Source: AC-32 sp049644305 | Lineage (GTDB): Bacteria; Actinomycetota; Thermoleophilia; Gaiellales; Gaiellaceae | Direction of reading: 5' to 3' | Length of the DNA stretch: 64,000 bases | Assembly: GCA_049644305.1 (NCBI GenBank) | Contig: JBARRQ010000008.1 | Location: 20,775 to 84,774, forward strand | Shown: in pieces, positions 16,607-25,705 of the stretch | Position numbering within the stretch: position 1 is the first letter of the stretch | Layout: each line of letters starts with the position of its first letter | Position numbers and translations under genes: made by a program | The notes under the pieces: generated by a model | The model's input: the letters and a program-made list of their open reading frames with translations, nothing else | Told to the model about the DNA's origin: nothing | Database searches by the model: none

Positions 16607-19165
16607 TCAGCGCTTGGCTTCGTGCCAGTCGTCGCCGGCGCCGACGTCCACGTCGAGCGGCGGGTCGAGCTCGTAGGCGGCGCACATCTCCTCGCGGACC
16701 AGGCCCTTCACCGCGGCCACCTCCGCCTCTGGCGCCTCCAGCAGGAGCTCGTCGTGCACCTGCAGGACGAGCCTCGCCGAACGGCCTTCCTCGCGCAGCC
16801 GCGCGTGGATGGCCACCATCGCCTTCTTGATGACGTCAGCCGCCGTCCCCTGCATGACCGAGTTCACCGCCAGCCGTTCGCCGAGTGACCGCGTCTGCCG
16901 GCTGGAAGCGCGGATCTCGGGAACCGGTCGCCTACGCCCGAAGAGCGTGGTCACGTAGCCGTCCCGCGCGGCCTGCTCGATCGTTCGCTGGATGAAGTCC
17001 TGCACGTGCGGGAAGCGGGCGAGGTATGTGTCGATGTAGGCCTGCGCCTCTTCACGCGGGATCTCGAGGTTCTCCGACAGGCCGAACGACGAGATGCCGT
17101 AGATGATCCCGAAGTTGACCATCTTCGCGACGTTCCGCTCGTCCTTCGTCAGCGTCGCCGGATCCTTGCCGAGCACCTCGGCCGCGGTCGCGGTGTGGAT
17201 GTCCTCCCCGCGCTCGAAGGCCTCGCGCAGCTTCGGCTCTCCGGAGACGTCCGCCAGGATCCGCAGCTCCACCTGGGAGTAGTCGGCCGAGACGAGCTTG
17301 CAGCCGGGCTCGGCGACGAACGCCGAACGGATCTCCCGCCCGAGCTCCGTCCGGATCGGGATCGCCTGCAGGTTGGGGTTCGTCGTCGAGAGGCGGCCGG
17401 TCGCCGCAACGGTCTGGTTGAAGGTCGTGTGCAGACGCCCGTCCTCCGGCGAGATCAGCTCCGGCAGCGGGCCGAGGTAGGTGTTGAGCAGCTTCGAGTA
17501 CTCGCGCCACTCCTCGATCACGCCGACGAGCTCGTGCTCGCCGCGGATTGTGCGCAGCACGCGGGTGTCGGTCGAGTAGCCGGTCTTGCCCTTGCGTCCC
17601 GGCGTGAGGCCGAGCTTCTCGAACAAGATGCGTGCGACCTGCTGCGTCGAGCCGAGGACGAACTCCTCGCCCGCCAGCTCATACGCCTTCGACTCGAGCT
17701 CCTCGAGGCGGTCGGCGAGGCGGGCGGTGATCTCGCCCATCCGGTACGTGTCGACCTTGACGCCGGCGCGCTCCATCGCCGCGAGCACCTCGATCAGCGG
17801 CAGCTCTATCTCGCGGTAGAGCGGCTCCTCACCTCGCTCGCGGACACGGTCGAGCAGCGGGTCGCGGAGTCTGAGCGTTGCGGCGGCACGACGAACGAGC
17901 GCCGCCGTCTTCTCGTCTGCTTCCGGTTCCGGCACGAGCTCGATTCCGTATTCGGCGGCCAGGTCGTCGAGGTCGTAGTCGGCACGGCCGGGCTCGATCA
18001 GGTACGCGAGGATCATCGTGTCGTCCACCGCCTCGATCCCGAGCGCCTTCGCATCGTGGGCGATCAGCTCGCCCTCGAGCCGCTCAGGCCGGGACGAGAC
18101 GACGACCTCTTCGTCCATCGCGACGGCGATCCGTGCGTCGTCCCCCGCTACTGCAACCGGGGCCTGAGGGAGCGACAGGGCTTGGGATTCCTCGCGCCAC
18201 GCGACCGCGACGCCCGTCGGCTTGAGGACGGCCGCGGGAACGGCAACGTCGAGCTCGTCCACTCGGCCGAGGAGGTTGCGGAACTCGAAGCGACGGAACA
18301 TCTCCTTCAGCTTCGAGCGATCCGGCGGCGAGAGCACGAGCTCCGCGGGGTCACAGCCGAGCTCGAGGTCACGTCGCATCGTCGCGAGCTCCTTGGCGGC
18401 GCGCGCCTGCTCCGTGTGCTCGCGGATCGCGTTCGCCCGCGCCGGCGTCAGCTCGTCAACGTGCTCGAGCACGTCCTCGAGCGAGCCGTACTGCGCCACG
18501 AGCTGGCCCGCGGTCTTGTCCCCGATCCCCGGGACGCCGGGGATGTTGTCGGAGGGATCTCCCTTGAGCGCGATGAAGTCCGGCACCTTCTCGGGGACGA
18601 TCCCGAGCCGCGCTTCGACCCGTTCGGGCGTGTAGACGTGGACGTCGGACACGCCGCGCGGAGTCATCATCAGGCAGACGTTCTCGGTCACGAGCTGGAA
18701 CGCGTCGCGGTCGGTCGAGACGACGCAGGTCCTGATCCCGGCTTCGTCCGCGAGGTGCGCGAGCGTCGCGATCACGTCATCGGCCTCCCACCCCTCGAAC
18801 TCGAGGTTGCGGTATCCGAAGGCCTCGACGATCGGCCGGAAGTGCGGAAACTGCTCGCGCAGCAGATCGGGCATCGGCTTCCGCTCGACCTTGTAGGTCT
18901 CGAGCAGCTCGGTCCGGTGCACGGGTCGCGTGTCCCAGGCGACCGCGACTCCCTTCGGCTTGTAGTCGGCCAGGAGCTTGAAGAGCATGTTGGTGAAGCC
19001 GAGCAGGGCGTTCGTGGAGAACCCCTCGCTCGTCGCCAGCTCCTCCGGCAGCGCGAAGAACGCGCGGTAGGCGAGGTTGTTGCCGTCGACGAGGAAGAGA
19101 TCGGCCTCGCGGGCGGGCGCGTCGTCGAGCTGGAGCTCGGCACCGGTGAGCGTCTTCGGCGACAT
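16607..19165 (-). CDS. polA: DNA polymerase I
   Basis: An 852-residue polymerase for Okazaki fragment processing and repair. The N-terminal 5' nuclease domain (about 20-310) has LVDGNNLAYRAFFAL and GWEADDVIATLA, then the helix-hairpin-helix VPGIGDKTAGQL. The middle 3'-5' exonuclease-like domain lacks the DxE motif (the strand reads VAVAGDDARIAVAMD), so proofreading is probably lost, as in many actinobacteria. The polymerase domain has motif A DYSQVELRILA, motif B KMVNFGIIYG and motif C QVHDELLLE. ATG at 19165 is seven bases past TAGACT and only 19 bases from the start of the divergent acetyltransferase gene. Confidence 0.97.
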   Translation of the reverse strand: MSPKTLTGAELQLDDAPAREADLFLVDGNNLAYRAFFALPEELATSEGFSTNALLGFTNMLFKLLADYKPKGVAVAWDTRPVHRTELLETYKVERKPMPDLLREQFPHFRPIVEAFGYRNLEFEGWEADDVIATLAHLADEAGIRTCVVSTDRDAFQLVTENVCLMMTPRGVSDVHVYTPERVEARLGIVPEKVPDFIALKGDPSDNIPGVPGIGDKTAGQLVAQYGSLEDVLEHVDELTPARANAIREHTEQARAAKELATMRRDLELGCDPAELVLSPPDRSKLKEMFRRFEFRNLLGRVDELDVAVPAAVLKPTGVAVAWREESQALSLPQAPVAVAGDDARIAVAMDEEVVVSSRPERLEGELIAHDAKALGIEAVDDTMILAYLIEPGRADYDLDDLAAEYGIELVPEPEADEKTAALVRRAAATLRLRDPLLDRVRERGEEPLYREIELPLIEVLAAMERAGVKVDTYRMGEITARLADRLEELESKAYELAGEEFVLGSTQQVARILFEKLGLTPGRKGKTGYSTDTRVLRTIRGEHELVGVIEEWREYSKLLNTYLGPLPELISPEDGRLHTTFNQTVAATGRLSTTNPNLQAIPIRTELGREIRSAFVAEPGCKLVSADYSQVELRILADVSGEPKLREAFERGEDIHTATAAEVLGKDPATLTKDERNVAKMVNFGIIYGISSFGLSENLEIPREEAQAYIDTYLARFPHVQDFIQRTIEQAARDGYVTTLFGRRRPVPEIRASSRQTRSLGERLAVNSVMQGTAADVIKKAMVAIHARLREEGRSARLVLQVHDELLLEAPEAEVAAVKGLVREEMCAAYELDPPLDVDVGAGDDWHEAKR

Positions 19166-19172
19166 CTCTGCG

Positions 19173-19178
19173 AGTCTA
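19173..19178 (-). promoter_or_regulatory. -10 hexamer TAGACT of polA
   Basis: TAGACT, seven bases, ATG on the minus strand. It lies within the 19-base space between two divergent start codons, so the promoter of each gene must extend into the other's coding sequence. Confidence 0.5.
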
Positions 19179-19184
19179 CGTCCC

Positions 19185-20153
19185 GTGAGCGGGCTCGAGC
19201 TTGTGCCCTTTTCGGACGACCATCTGGAGGACGCAGCCGGGCTCCTCGCAGCCCGTCACGCGCGCGACCGGCGAGCCGAGCCGCTGCTGCCGGAGCGCTA
19301 CGAGGACCCGGCCGAGGCCCTCGAGGAGGTCGAAAACGCCTGGCATGAAGAAAGCGCGTCGGGGACTGCGGCGCTCCGCGGAGGGCGACTCGCCGGCTAC
19401 GTGCTCGGCGCTCCGCGGGACCCCGGCATCTGGGGCGAGAACGTCTGGGTCGACCTCGCAGGGCACGTCGTCGAGGAGCCCGAGGACGCACGCGACCTCT
19501 ACGGCCATGCCGCGGCGCGCTGGGTCGAGGAAGGCCGGACGCGGCACTACGTCCTCCTACCGGCCGATACCCCTCTCGTCGACGCTTGGTTCCGGCTCGG
19601 CTTCGGCCAGCAACAGGCTCACGGCTACCGCGAGGTTCCCGAGCGGACAGACGTGCGAGTACCCGAAGGCTGCGAGATCCGAAAGCCCACCGAAGCCGAC
19701 GTCGACGCGCTGCTCGAGGTCGAGCTGGCGCTGCCCGCGCACCAGCGGCTGGCGCCCGTCTTCTCGGCGAGGCCCCTGCCCACCGAGGACGAGATTCGTC
19801 GGGAGTGGGCCGAGACGCTCGCAGGCTCGAGCGACGAGGAGGTGCTCATCTGCACGCGCGACGGCCGCCCTGTCGCCTGTTGGGGATTCGTCTCGGCAGA
19901 ACGCTCGAGCCACCACCGGGGCCCCGGGCGTCCCGACAACTCGTGCTATCTCGCGTTCGCTGCGACCTTGCCCGCGAGCCGCGGCGCCGGGGTCGGCGTT
20001 GCTCTGACCGACGCTGGGTTCGCCTGGGCCACCGGCCAGGGCTACCGCGCGATGGTCACCGACTGGCGCGTGACGAACCTGCTCGCCTCGCGTTTCTGGC
20101 CCAGGCGTGGCTTCCGCCCAGCCGTCCTGCGGCTCTACCGGTCGATTCCCTAG
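19185..20153 (+). CDS. double GNAT-domain acetyltransferase
   Basis: A 322-residue protein with two GCN5-like halves. Residues 1-150 are degenerate, containing GRLAGYVLGAPRD. Residues about 160-322 include EEVLICTRDGRPVACWGF and an acetyl-CoA loop region LPASRGAGVGVALTDAGFAWA, followed by NLLASRFWPRRGFRP, the classic end of a GNAT fold. It acetylates an unknown amine. GTG at 19185 is chosen because upstream codons belong to the polA 5' end on the other strand. It is followed 12 bases later by the LarA-like gene, so the two probably form an operon. Confidence 0.75.
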   Translation: MSGLELVPFSDDHLEDAAGLLAARHARDRRAEPLLPERYEDPAEALEEVENAWHEESASGTAALRGGRLAGYVLGAPRDPGIWGENVWVDLAGHVVEEPEDARDLYGHAAARWVEEGRTRHYVLLPADTPLVDAWFRLGFGQQQAHGYREVPERTDVRVPEGCEIRKPTEADVDALLEVELALPAHQRLAPVFSARPLPTEDEIRREWAETLAGSSDEEVLICTRDGRPVACWGFVSAERSSHHRGPGRPDNSCYLAFAATLPASRGAGVGVALTDAGFAWATGQGYRAMVTDWRVTNLLASRFWPRRGFRPAVLRLYRSIP

Positions 20154-20165
20154 ACCCGGCCTCTG

Positions 20166-21674
20166 ATGGCGCGCGTTCCGCTTTTGTTCGGGAGCCGGGT
20201 GATCGTCGCCGACACCGCCGACGACGCGGTCGTGCTGCGCCCGCCACCCCCGGGCGAGCCAATTGCGGATGTCCGCGCGGCGATCCGAGACGCGCTCCGT
20301 TTTCCCCTTGCCGGCGAGCCGCTCGCAGCGCTCGCGACCCGAGGCGGACGCGCGACCATCGTCGTCGAGCCTCCCACCATGCCGCTCCCGGGGGCTCCAC
20401 AGGATCCTCGCCAGCCCGCACTCGCCGCCGTCTCGGCCGAGCTCGAACAGGCCGGCGTGCCGTCCGAGCGGCAAACGCTCCTCGTGGCGGGAGGCCTGAT
20501 GCGCAGGCCGGACCGCCGCGACCTCGAGTCGCTCGGCATCGTGTCGCCCGGCTTCGCCCGGCGATTCCGGGGCGTGGTGGAGGTCCATGACGCCGAGGAT
20601 CCGGCGCTGATCGAGCTCGGCACGGTCGGCAACATCCCTCTGCGAGTCAACCCGTCGCTCGTGGAAACGGACCTGGTGCTGACGGTGAGCGCGGCCGAGA
20701 GCGTGCTGCACGGCGGCCCGGCGGCCCTGCTCGGTGCGGCGGGGAGCCCCGCTCTGCGCGCAGCCGGCGCCTACTCGCTCCTGGAGACAGGCGCCTCGCA
20801 GGGGTGGCGTATCGCAGTTGAGCTCGAGCGGCTGCTATCCAGGCGCGTGCCGCTGATCGGCGCCTCGTTGGTGCTCAACCAGGCACGGCTACTCGGTGCG
20901 GCCCGCGGCTATCCGTACGAGCCTGAGGCGCTCGAGCGGATAGCCCGTTCGCCGTTCCGCCGCGGCTTCGGGCTCCTCCCCGGTTTCGCCCGTGACCGCG
21001 TGATGAAGTCCTTCCGGCGCGAGCTGAGCGCAGCGGCGGCCTTCGCCGGGCCGCCGTCGGTGGCGCACGCCGAAGCGTTGCTCCGCTCCGTCGAGGCTCG
21101 CTCTGCGACGCTCGAAGGACAACTGGACGCGATCTGCATCGGTGTCCCCCGCACGACGCCGCACGTGCCGCGCGAGCGTCCGAACCCGTTGCTCGTCGCC
21201 TACCTCGCTCTCGGGCTGGCGCTCCGGCTCTGGCGCGACAACTTTCCGGTTACCGACGGTGGCACGGTGATCGTGCTCAACCGCTTCCACCGCCGCTTCG
21301 CGCATCCGACTCAGCAGCCCTACCGCAGGGTCTTCCAGGCCCTCGGGGCCGGACTGGGCGAGCCCGGACAACTCCTCGAGGAGGAGCGGATCGCCGCGAC
21401 CGACGAGCGCGCCATCGCCGACTACCGAACGGGCCGAACATGCCATCCCCTCCTGCCTTTCGCCGACTGGGAGGGCTGCTCTCCGGCGCTCGGCCACCTC
21501 GGAGCGGTGGTGGTGGCCGGTTGCCGCGATGCGGTTGCCGCGCGCCAGCTCGGCTTCGTCCCCGCGCATGGGCTCGGCGCGGCCCTCGAGATGGCGCACG
21601 GACGCGCCGGCGGCCGAGCGCGGGTCGGCTACCTCCTGGCGCCGCCCTACTTCCCGCTTCGAGTCATCGCCTAA
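20166..21674 (+). CDS. LarA-like (DUF2088) protein, probably without racemase chemistry
   Basis: A 502-residue protein whose first 200 residues follow the lactate racemase LarA/DUF2088 plan: a segment where LarA has SDHTRP (here TRGGRATIVVEPPTMPLPGA), ISAELEQAGV-like helix, and a strand ending LLVAGGLMRRPDRRDLESLG. In LarA the last motif reads GTHR and supplies a nickel-pincer-cofactor His; here that His is Met. The C-terminal half (EGCSPALGHLGAVVVAGC) resembles the DUF2088 second domain. No nickel-insertion genes lie nearby. I would call it a LarA-superfamily protein of unknown reaction. It ends nine bases before the convergent livF stop. Confidence 0.65.
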   Translation: MARVPLLFGSRVIVADTADDAVVLRPPPPGEPIADVRAAIRDALRFPLAGEPLAALATRGGRATIVVEPPTMPLPGAPQDPRQPALAAVSAELEQAGVPSERQTLLVAGGLMRRPDRRDLESLGIVSPGFARRFRGVVEVHDAEDPALIELGTVGNIPLRVNPSLVETDLVLTVSAAESVLHGGPAALLGAAGSPALRAAGAYSLLETGASQGWRIAVELERLLSRRVPLIGASLVLNQARLLGAARGYPYEPEALERIARSPFRRGFGLLPGFARDRVMKSFRRELSAAAAFAGPPSVAHAEALLRSVEARSATLEGQLDAICIGVPRTTPHVPRERPNPLLVAYLALGLALRLWRDNFPVTDGGTVIVLNRFHRRFAHPTQQPYRRVFQALGAGLGEPGQLLEEERIAATDERAIADYRTGRTCHPLLPFADWEGCSPALGHLGAVVVAGCRDAVAARQLGFVPAHGLGAALEMAHGRAGGRARVGYLLAPPYFPLRVIA

Positions 21675-21683
21675 GGCTGAGGG

Positions 21684-22427
21684 CTAGGTCTCGCCGAGGT
21701 ACGTCTTCCGGACCTGCTCGTTCTTGCGAAGGCTCTTGGCGTCGTCCGCCAGCACTACGCGGCCGGTCTCCAGCACGTAGCCGCGCTGGGCCGCGTCCAG
21801 CGCCATCAGCGCGTTCTGCTCGACGAGCAGGATCGTCGTCCCCTGCCCGTTGATCTCGCCGATGATCTCGAAGATCTTCTCGACGAAGATCGGGGCGAGA
21901 CCCATCGAGGGCTCGTCGAGCATGAGGAGCTTCGGCCGCGCCATGAGCGCCCGGCCGATCGCGCACATCTGCTGCTCGCCGCCCGAGAGAGTCCCGCCCT
22001 TCTGGCTCTTGCGCTCGGCAAGACGCGGGAACAGTGCGTAGACGCGGTCGAGGTCCTCTCTCACCCCCGATCTGTCCTTCCGCTGGAAAGCCCCCATCTC
22101 CAGGTTCTCGAGCACCGACATGTGAGGAAAGAGCCGCCGCCCCTCCGGCGACTGCGAGATGCCCATCTGGACGATCTCGTGCGGGCGCCGGCGGGTGATG
22201 TTCTTGCCCTGGAAGACGATCGACCCCTCGCGCGGCTGATTGAGACCGTTGATGGAGCGGAGCGTCGTCGACTTGCCTGCGCCGTTTGCGCCGATCAGCG
22301 TGACGACTTCGCCCTCCCGAACCTCAAGCGAGATCCCCTTGAGCGCCTGGATCGAGCCGTAGAAGGTGTGAACGTCCTCGAGCCGGAGGATCACCTCGCG
22401 CTGGCCGTCCCCGGAGCCCGTGCTCAC
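21684..22427 (-). CDS. livF: branched-chain amino acid ABC transporter ATPase LivF
   Basis: A 247-residue ATPase. Walker A is GANGAGKST, the signature TLSGGEQQMCAIGRAL, Walker B LLMLDEPSMGLAP, and the switch His is replaced by Gln (LLVEQN), as is typical for LivF. ATG at 22427 overlaps the livG stop by four bases. It is last in the Liv operon SBP-livH-livM-livG-livF and acts with LivG as the motor pair. Confidence 0.95.
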   Translation of the reverse strand: MSTGSGDGQREVILRLEDVHTFYGSIQALKGISLEVREGEVVTLIGANGAGKSTTLRSINGLNQPREGSIVFQGKNITRRRPHEIVQMGISQSPEGRRLFPHMSVLENLEMGAFQRKDRSGVREDLDRVYALFPRLAERKSQKGGTLSGGEQQMCAIGRALMARPKLLMLDEPSMGLAPIFVEKIFEIIGEINGQGTTILLVEQNALMALDAAQRGYVLETGRVVLADDAKSLRKNEQVRKTYLGET

Positions 22428-23227
22428 TCCGTCGCCCCCTTGCCGAGGTACGCCTCGATCACGCGCTCGTCACGCTGGACCTCGTGCGGTGTTCCCTCCG
22501 CGATCTTCTCGCCGTAGTCGAGAACCGTGACGCGCTCCGAGACCCCCATCACGACCTTCATGTCGTGCTCGATCAACAGGATCGCCAGCGTCCGCTGCTC
22601 GCGCAGCTTTGCCACGAACTCCATGAAGGCCACTGTCTCCTGCGGATTCATTCCCGCGGTCGGCTCGTCGAGCAGCAGCAGCTTCGGCTCGGTGGCCAGC
22701 GCGCGCGCCACCTCGAGCCGGCGCTGGTCGCCGTAGGACAGGCTCTCGGCGAGCTCGTCGTCGACGCCGCGCAGCCCGGCGAACTCGAGGAGCTCGCGCG
22801 CGCGCTCTTCCGCCTCGCGCTCCTCACGGCGGACACGCGGGGTCCCGAGAATCGAGCCCAGGATTCCTCCCTTGAGCCGCGAGTGCATGCCGACGAGCAC
22901 GTTCTCGAGAGCCGTCATCTGCGGGAACAGCCGGATGTTCTGGAAGGTGCGCCCAACGCCCGCCTTCGTGATCGCGTGGGGCGGCTTGTCCGTCACGTCG
23001 TGTCCGTCGAAGATGATCGCGCCCGACGTGGTCCGGTAGAGCCCCGTGAGCATGTTGAAGAACGTCGTCTTGCCGGCGCCGTTCGGGCCGATCAGGCTCA
23101 CGATCGACCGCTCGGGAATCGTGAAGTCGAGGTCGTTCACGGCGAGCAGCCCCCCGAACTCCTTGCGCACGCGCGAGGCGATGAGCAGATCGCCGTCGCC
23201 GTTGCCCTTGGCCCCGCCTTCGCTCAT
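22424..23227 (-). CDS. livG: branched-chain amino acid ABC transporter ATPase LivG
   Basis: A 267-residue ATPase with Walker A GPNGAGKTT, the LivG-specific GVGRTFQNIRLFPQMTALENV, signature SLSYGDQRRLEVARAL, Walker B LLLLDEPTAGMNP and IEHDM for the switch. The signature carries Tyr in place of the usual Gly-Gly, common in LivG. ATG at 23227 overlaps the livM stop (ATGA); reading further upstream is antisense to livM. Confidence 0.95.
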   Translation of the reverse strand: MSEGGAKGNGDGDLLIASRVRKEFGGLLAVNDLDFTIPERSIVSLIGPNGAGKTTFFNMLTGLYRTTSGAIIFDGHDVTDKPPHAITKAGVGRTFQNIRLFPQMTALENVLVGMHSRLKGGILGSILGTPRVRREEREAEERARELLEFAGLRGVDDELAESLSYGDQRRLEVARALATEPKLLLLDEPTAGMNPQETVAFMEFVAKLREQRTLAILLIEHDMKVVMGVSERVTVLDYGEKIAEGTPHEVQRDERVIEAYLGKGATE

Positions 23228-24570
23228 CCTCGTGGGATCCTCTCCGGCGCTCCGCGCTCGCCCGCTCCCGGCTCGTCGGCGCCGCGCATCTCGTAGAGCG
23301 GCTCGTCGAGCGGGCCCCGGGTAGCGTCCTCGATCTCGCGCTTGCGCCGGCGCTCCGGGATCAGGCCGGTCGGCCGGAACAGCATCATCAGCACGATGAT
23401 GATCCCGTAGATGCCGAATGCGTACTTCGGCACGTCGATCTGATGCGAGGCCGGCAGGAGGTTGGTGTTCACCCAGGAGCCGATGTTGCCGAGGCCGTCG
23501 AAGTTCAGCCACGCGAGGATCGTCCCGGCGACGACCACGCCCCAGAGGCTGCCCATCCCTCCGAGGATGACCATGCAGAGCAGGAAGACCGAGATGTTGA
23601 AGTCGAACTGGGTCGGGAACGCACCCGAGTTGAAGCTTGCGACGTAGGCGCCCGCGACTCCGCCGAAGAAGGCACCGATCGCATAGGCCCAGGTCTTCGT
23701 CCGCATCAGCGGGATCCCCATCGCTCCGGCCGCTGTCTCGTCCTCGCGGATCGCGATCCAGGCACGTCCAAGGCGAGAGTCGCGCAGGCGCATGCTGCAG
23801 AAGAGCGTGACCAAGAGAAGCCCGAGGACCGTCCAGAAGAAGAGCCGGTCGGGCGACGGAGGAAACGACTCGTCGTAGCGCACGGGCAGTCCGAGCGCGT
23901 TGTGCAAGGTTTGACCGAACCCCGGCGGATCGATCGGGCTGATCCCGAACGTCCCGTGCGTCAGGTCGAAGCCGTGCAGGCTGTCGCCGTTGCGGACGAA
24001 CTGCGGGATGATCTCGCCGAAGCCAAGCGTGACGATCGCGAGGTAGTCGCCGCGCAGCCGCAGCGTCGGCAATCCGATCAGGATGCCGCCGACCGCGGTC
24101 ACGATGGCAGCGATGATCAACACGAGCCAGACGGAGATGTGGATCCCGGTCGCGGAAGAGGTCACGCCGACGGCCCCGAAGTGGAAGCTGACCTGCTGGA
24201 ACTGCCCCGAGGCAAGCCAGCCGGCCGTGTAGGCGCCGATCGCGTAGAAGGCGACGTAGCCGAGGTCGAGCAGCCCGGCGTAGCCGACGACCACATTCAA
24301 GCCAACGGCCATCATCACGAAAACGAGGATCGTCACGGTGTCGTGCAGCGTCGGGAAGGAGAGGATCACGGGGATGTTCGTCGGCAGGCTGTCGACGTAG
24401 AACGGGTACGTGACCCCGAGCCCGACGGCGATCACCAGCACCGCCTTCTGGCGAAGGGGCGCCGGGAGCTTCTCCCAGGCCGCGCCTACGCGGTAGAGCC
24501 GGCTGGCGCGAACAGCTTGCTTCCGGTAGCCCCGAAGAGACGCGCGCGCACGCCGGCCGTGGGAGGACAC
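23224..24570 (-). CDS. livM: branched-chain amino acid ABC transporter permease LivM
   Basis: A 448-residue permease with about 10 hydrophobic segments. Family hallmarks: NVVVGYAGLLDLGYVAFYAIGAY, LRLRGDYLAIVTLGFGEI and the EAA-like loop RAWIAIREDETAAGAMGIP. The C-terminal 45 residues are charged and cytosolic (RRRKREIEDATRGP). It forms the translocation pore with LivH. One base separates its ATG from the upstream livH stop. Confidence 0.95.
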   Translation of the reverse strand: MSSHGRRARASLRGYRKQAVRASRLYRVGAAWEKLPAPLRQKAVLVIAVGLGVTYPFYVDSLPTNIPVILSFPTLHDTVTILVFVMMAVGLNVVVGYAGLLDLGYVAFYAIGAYTAGWLASGQFQQVSFHFGAVGVTSSATGIHISVWLVLIIAAIVTAVGGILIGLPTLRLRGDYLAIVTLGFGEIIPQFVRNGDSLHGFDLTHGTFGISPIDPPGFGQTLHNALGLPVRYDESFPPSPDRLFFWTVLGLLLVTLFCSMRLRDSRLGRAWIAIREDETAAGAMGIPLMRTKTWAYAIGAFFGGVAGAYVASFNSGAFPTQFDFNISVFLLCMVILGGMGSLWGVVVAGTILAWLNFDGLGNIGSWVNTNLLPASHQIDVPKYAFGIYGIIIVLMMLFRPTGLIPERRRKREIEDATRGPLDEPLYEMRGADEPGAGERGAPERIPRG

Positions 24571-24571
24571 G

Positions 24572-25597
24572 TTAGGCGCCCTCCGGCGTGCGTTCCCCGA
24601 GCAGCCCCTCGGGCCGGAAGACGAGGATGGCGATGAGGAGCGCGAACACGATCGACTTGGTCCACGACGGGCCCGGAGCGAACCACGAGAGCCCCTCGTT
24701 GAAGGCCTGGATCATCCCGATCAGGAGTGCGCCAAGGACGGCGCCGGTCAGGTTGCCGATGCCGCCCAGGACGGCGGCGGTGAACGCGATCAGGCCAAGC
24801 GTGAAGCCCGTGTCGTACCGGATGTTGAACTCGATCAGGTACAGCGTCGCGCCGATCCCCGCGAGGCCGCCGGCGAGCGCGAACGTGAACGAGATCGTCC
24901 GGTTGACGTCGATGCCCATGATCGCGGCGGCCTCCGGGTCCTGGGAGGTCGCACGCATCGCCTTGCCCTGGCGTGTCGACTTCACGAGCCAGGTGAGCAG
25001 CAAGAGCACGGGAACGGTGACGATCACCGAGAAGAACGCGTCCCAGGCGTAGTGGACGCCGCTGATTGAGAACACGCTGTTGCCGGAGATGAGTGGCGGG
25101 ATGCTTCGAGCATTCACGTCGTAGATCGCAAGCGAGATGTTCTGGACGATGAATGACATTCCGACGGCCGTGATCAGCACCGCCAGGCGCGGCGCACTCC
25201 GGAGGCGGCGGTAGGCGACGAACTCGATCGAGGTGTTCACGATGGCGCCGAACGTGGCCGCGATCACGAACGTCGCAGCAAGGCCGCCGACGATTCCGAG
25301 AGTGCTCGATCCCCCGCCGAGGCCGAGGACGGAGATGACCATCGTGCTGGCGAAGAGACCGCTCAGCGCGAACACATCGCCGTGGGCGAAGTTGATCAGC
25401 TGCAGGATCCCGTAGACGAGCGTATAGCCGAGCGCAACGAGCGCGTAGACCGCACCCGTCGTCAGGCCGATCAGGAAGATGTTGAAGAAGTCGCGGGGGG
25501 TGTCGACCGCGTTCTTGACCAGCCACGCCACCAGCAGCCCCACGAACACGAGGCCGAGCACCGAGAGGAACGAAGGCCGGTTCCGGCTTCGAAGCAT
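24572..25597 (-). CDS. livH: branched-chain amino acid ABC transporter permease LivH
   Basis: A 341-residue permease. Hallmarks are VYALVALGYTLVYGILQLINFAHGD and the cytosolic loop KAMRATSQDPEAAAIMGIDV. It has eight to nine membrane segments. Its ATG follows the binding-protein stop by 108 bases containing a strong hairpin (25656-25689), so expression may drop relative to the binding protein. Confidence 0.95.
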   Translation of the reverse strand: MLRSRNRPSFLSVLGLVFVGLLVAWLVKNAVDTPRDFFNIFLIGLTTGAVYALVALGYTLVYGILQLINFAHGDVFALSGLFASTMVISVLGLGGGSSTLGIVGGLAATFVIAATFGAIVNTSIEFVAYRRLRSAPRLAVLITAVGMSFIVQNISLAIYDVNARSIPPLISGNSVFSISGVHYAWDAFFSVIVTVPVLLLLTWLVKSTRQGKAMRATSQDPEAAAIMGIDVNRTISFTFALAGGLAGIGATLYLIEFNIRYDTGFTLGLIAFTAAVLGGIGNLTGAVLGALLIGMIQAFNEGLSWFAPGPSWTKSIVFALLIAILVFRPEGLLGERTPEGA

Positions 25598-25655
25598 TGC
25601 GAGAGCCGAGGGCTCGTCGGTGCGGGCTTCGACTGCTATTTGCGGGATTGTAGGG

Positions 25656-25689
25656 CGGTCCGGGAGGGCATTGTGGCCCTCCCGGACCG
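25656..25689 (-). terminator. 14-bp perfect hairpin between binding protein and livH
   Basis: CGGTCCGGGAGGGC (25656-25669) pairs exactly with GCCCTCCCGGACCG (25676-25689) around a six-base loop. There is no U-tract on the minus strand. In such operons an intercistronic hairpin lets the periplasmic-type binding protein be made in excess, by partial termination or by blocking 3' decay. That role is inferred. Confidence 0.6.
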
Positions 25690-25705
25690 GTTCGTTTCTG
25701 GTGGG

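Noticed and set aside
17006..19348. 780-codon open frame antisense to polA
   Set aside because: Composition (Arg/Glu/Leu/Val-rich, no family motif) is that of an antisense shadow in high-GC DNA; polA is certain on the other strand.
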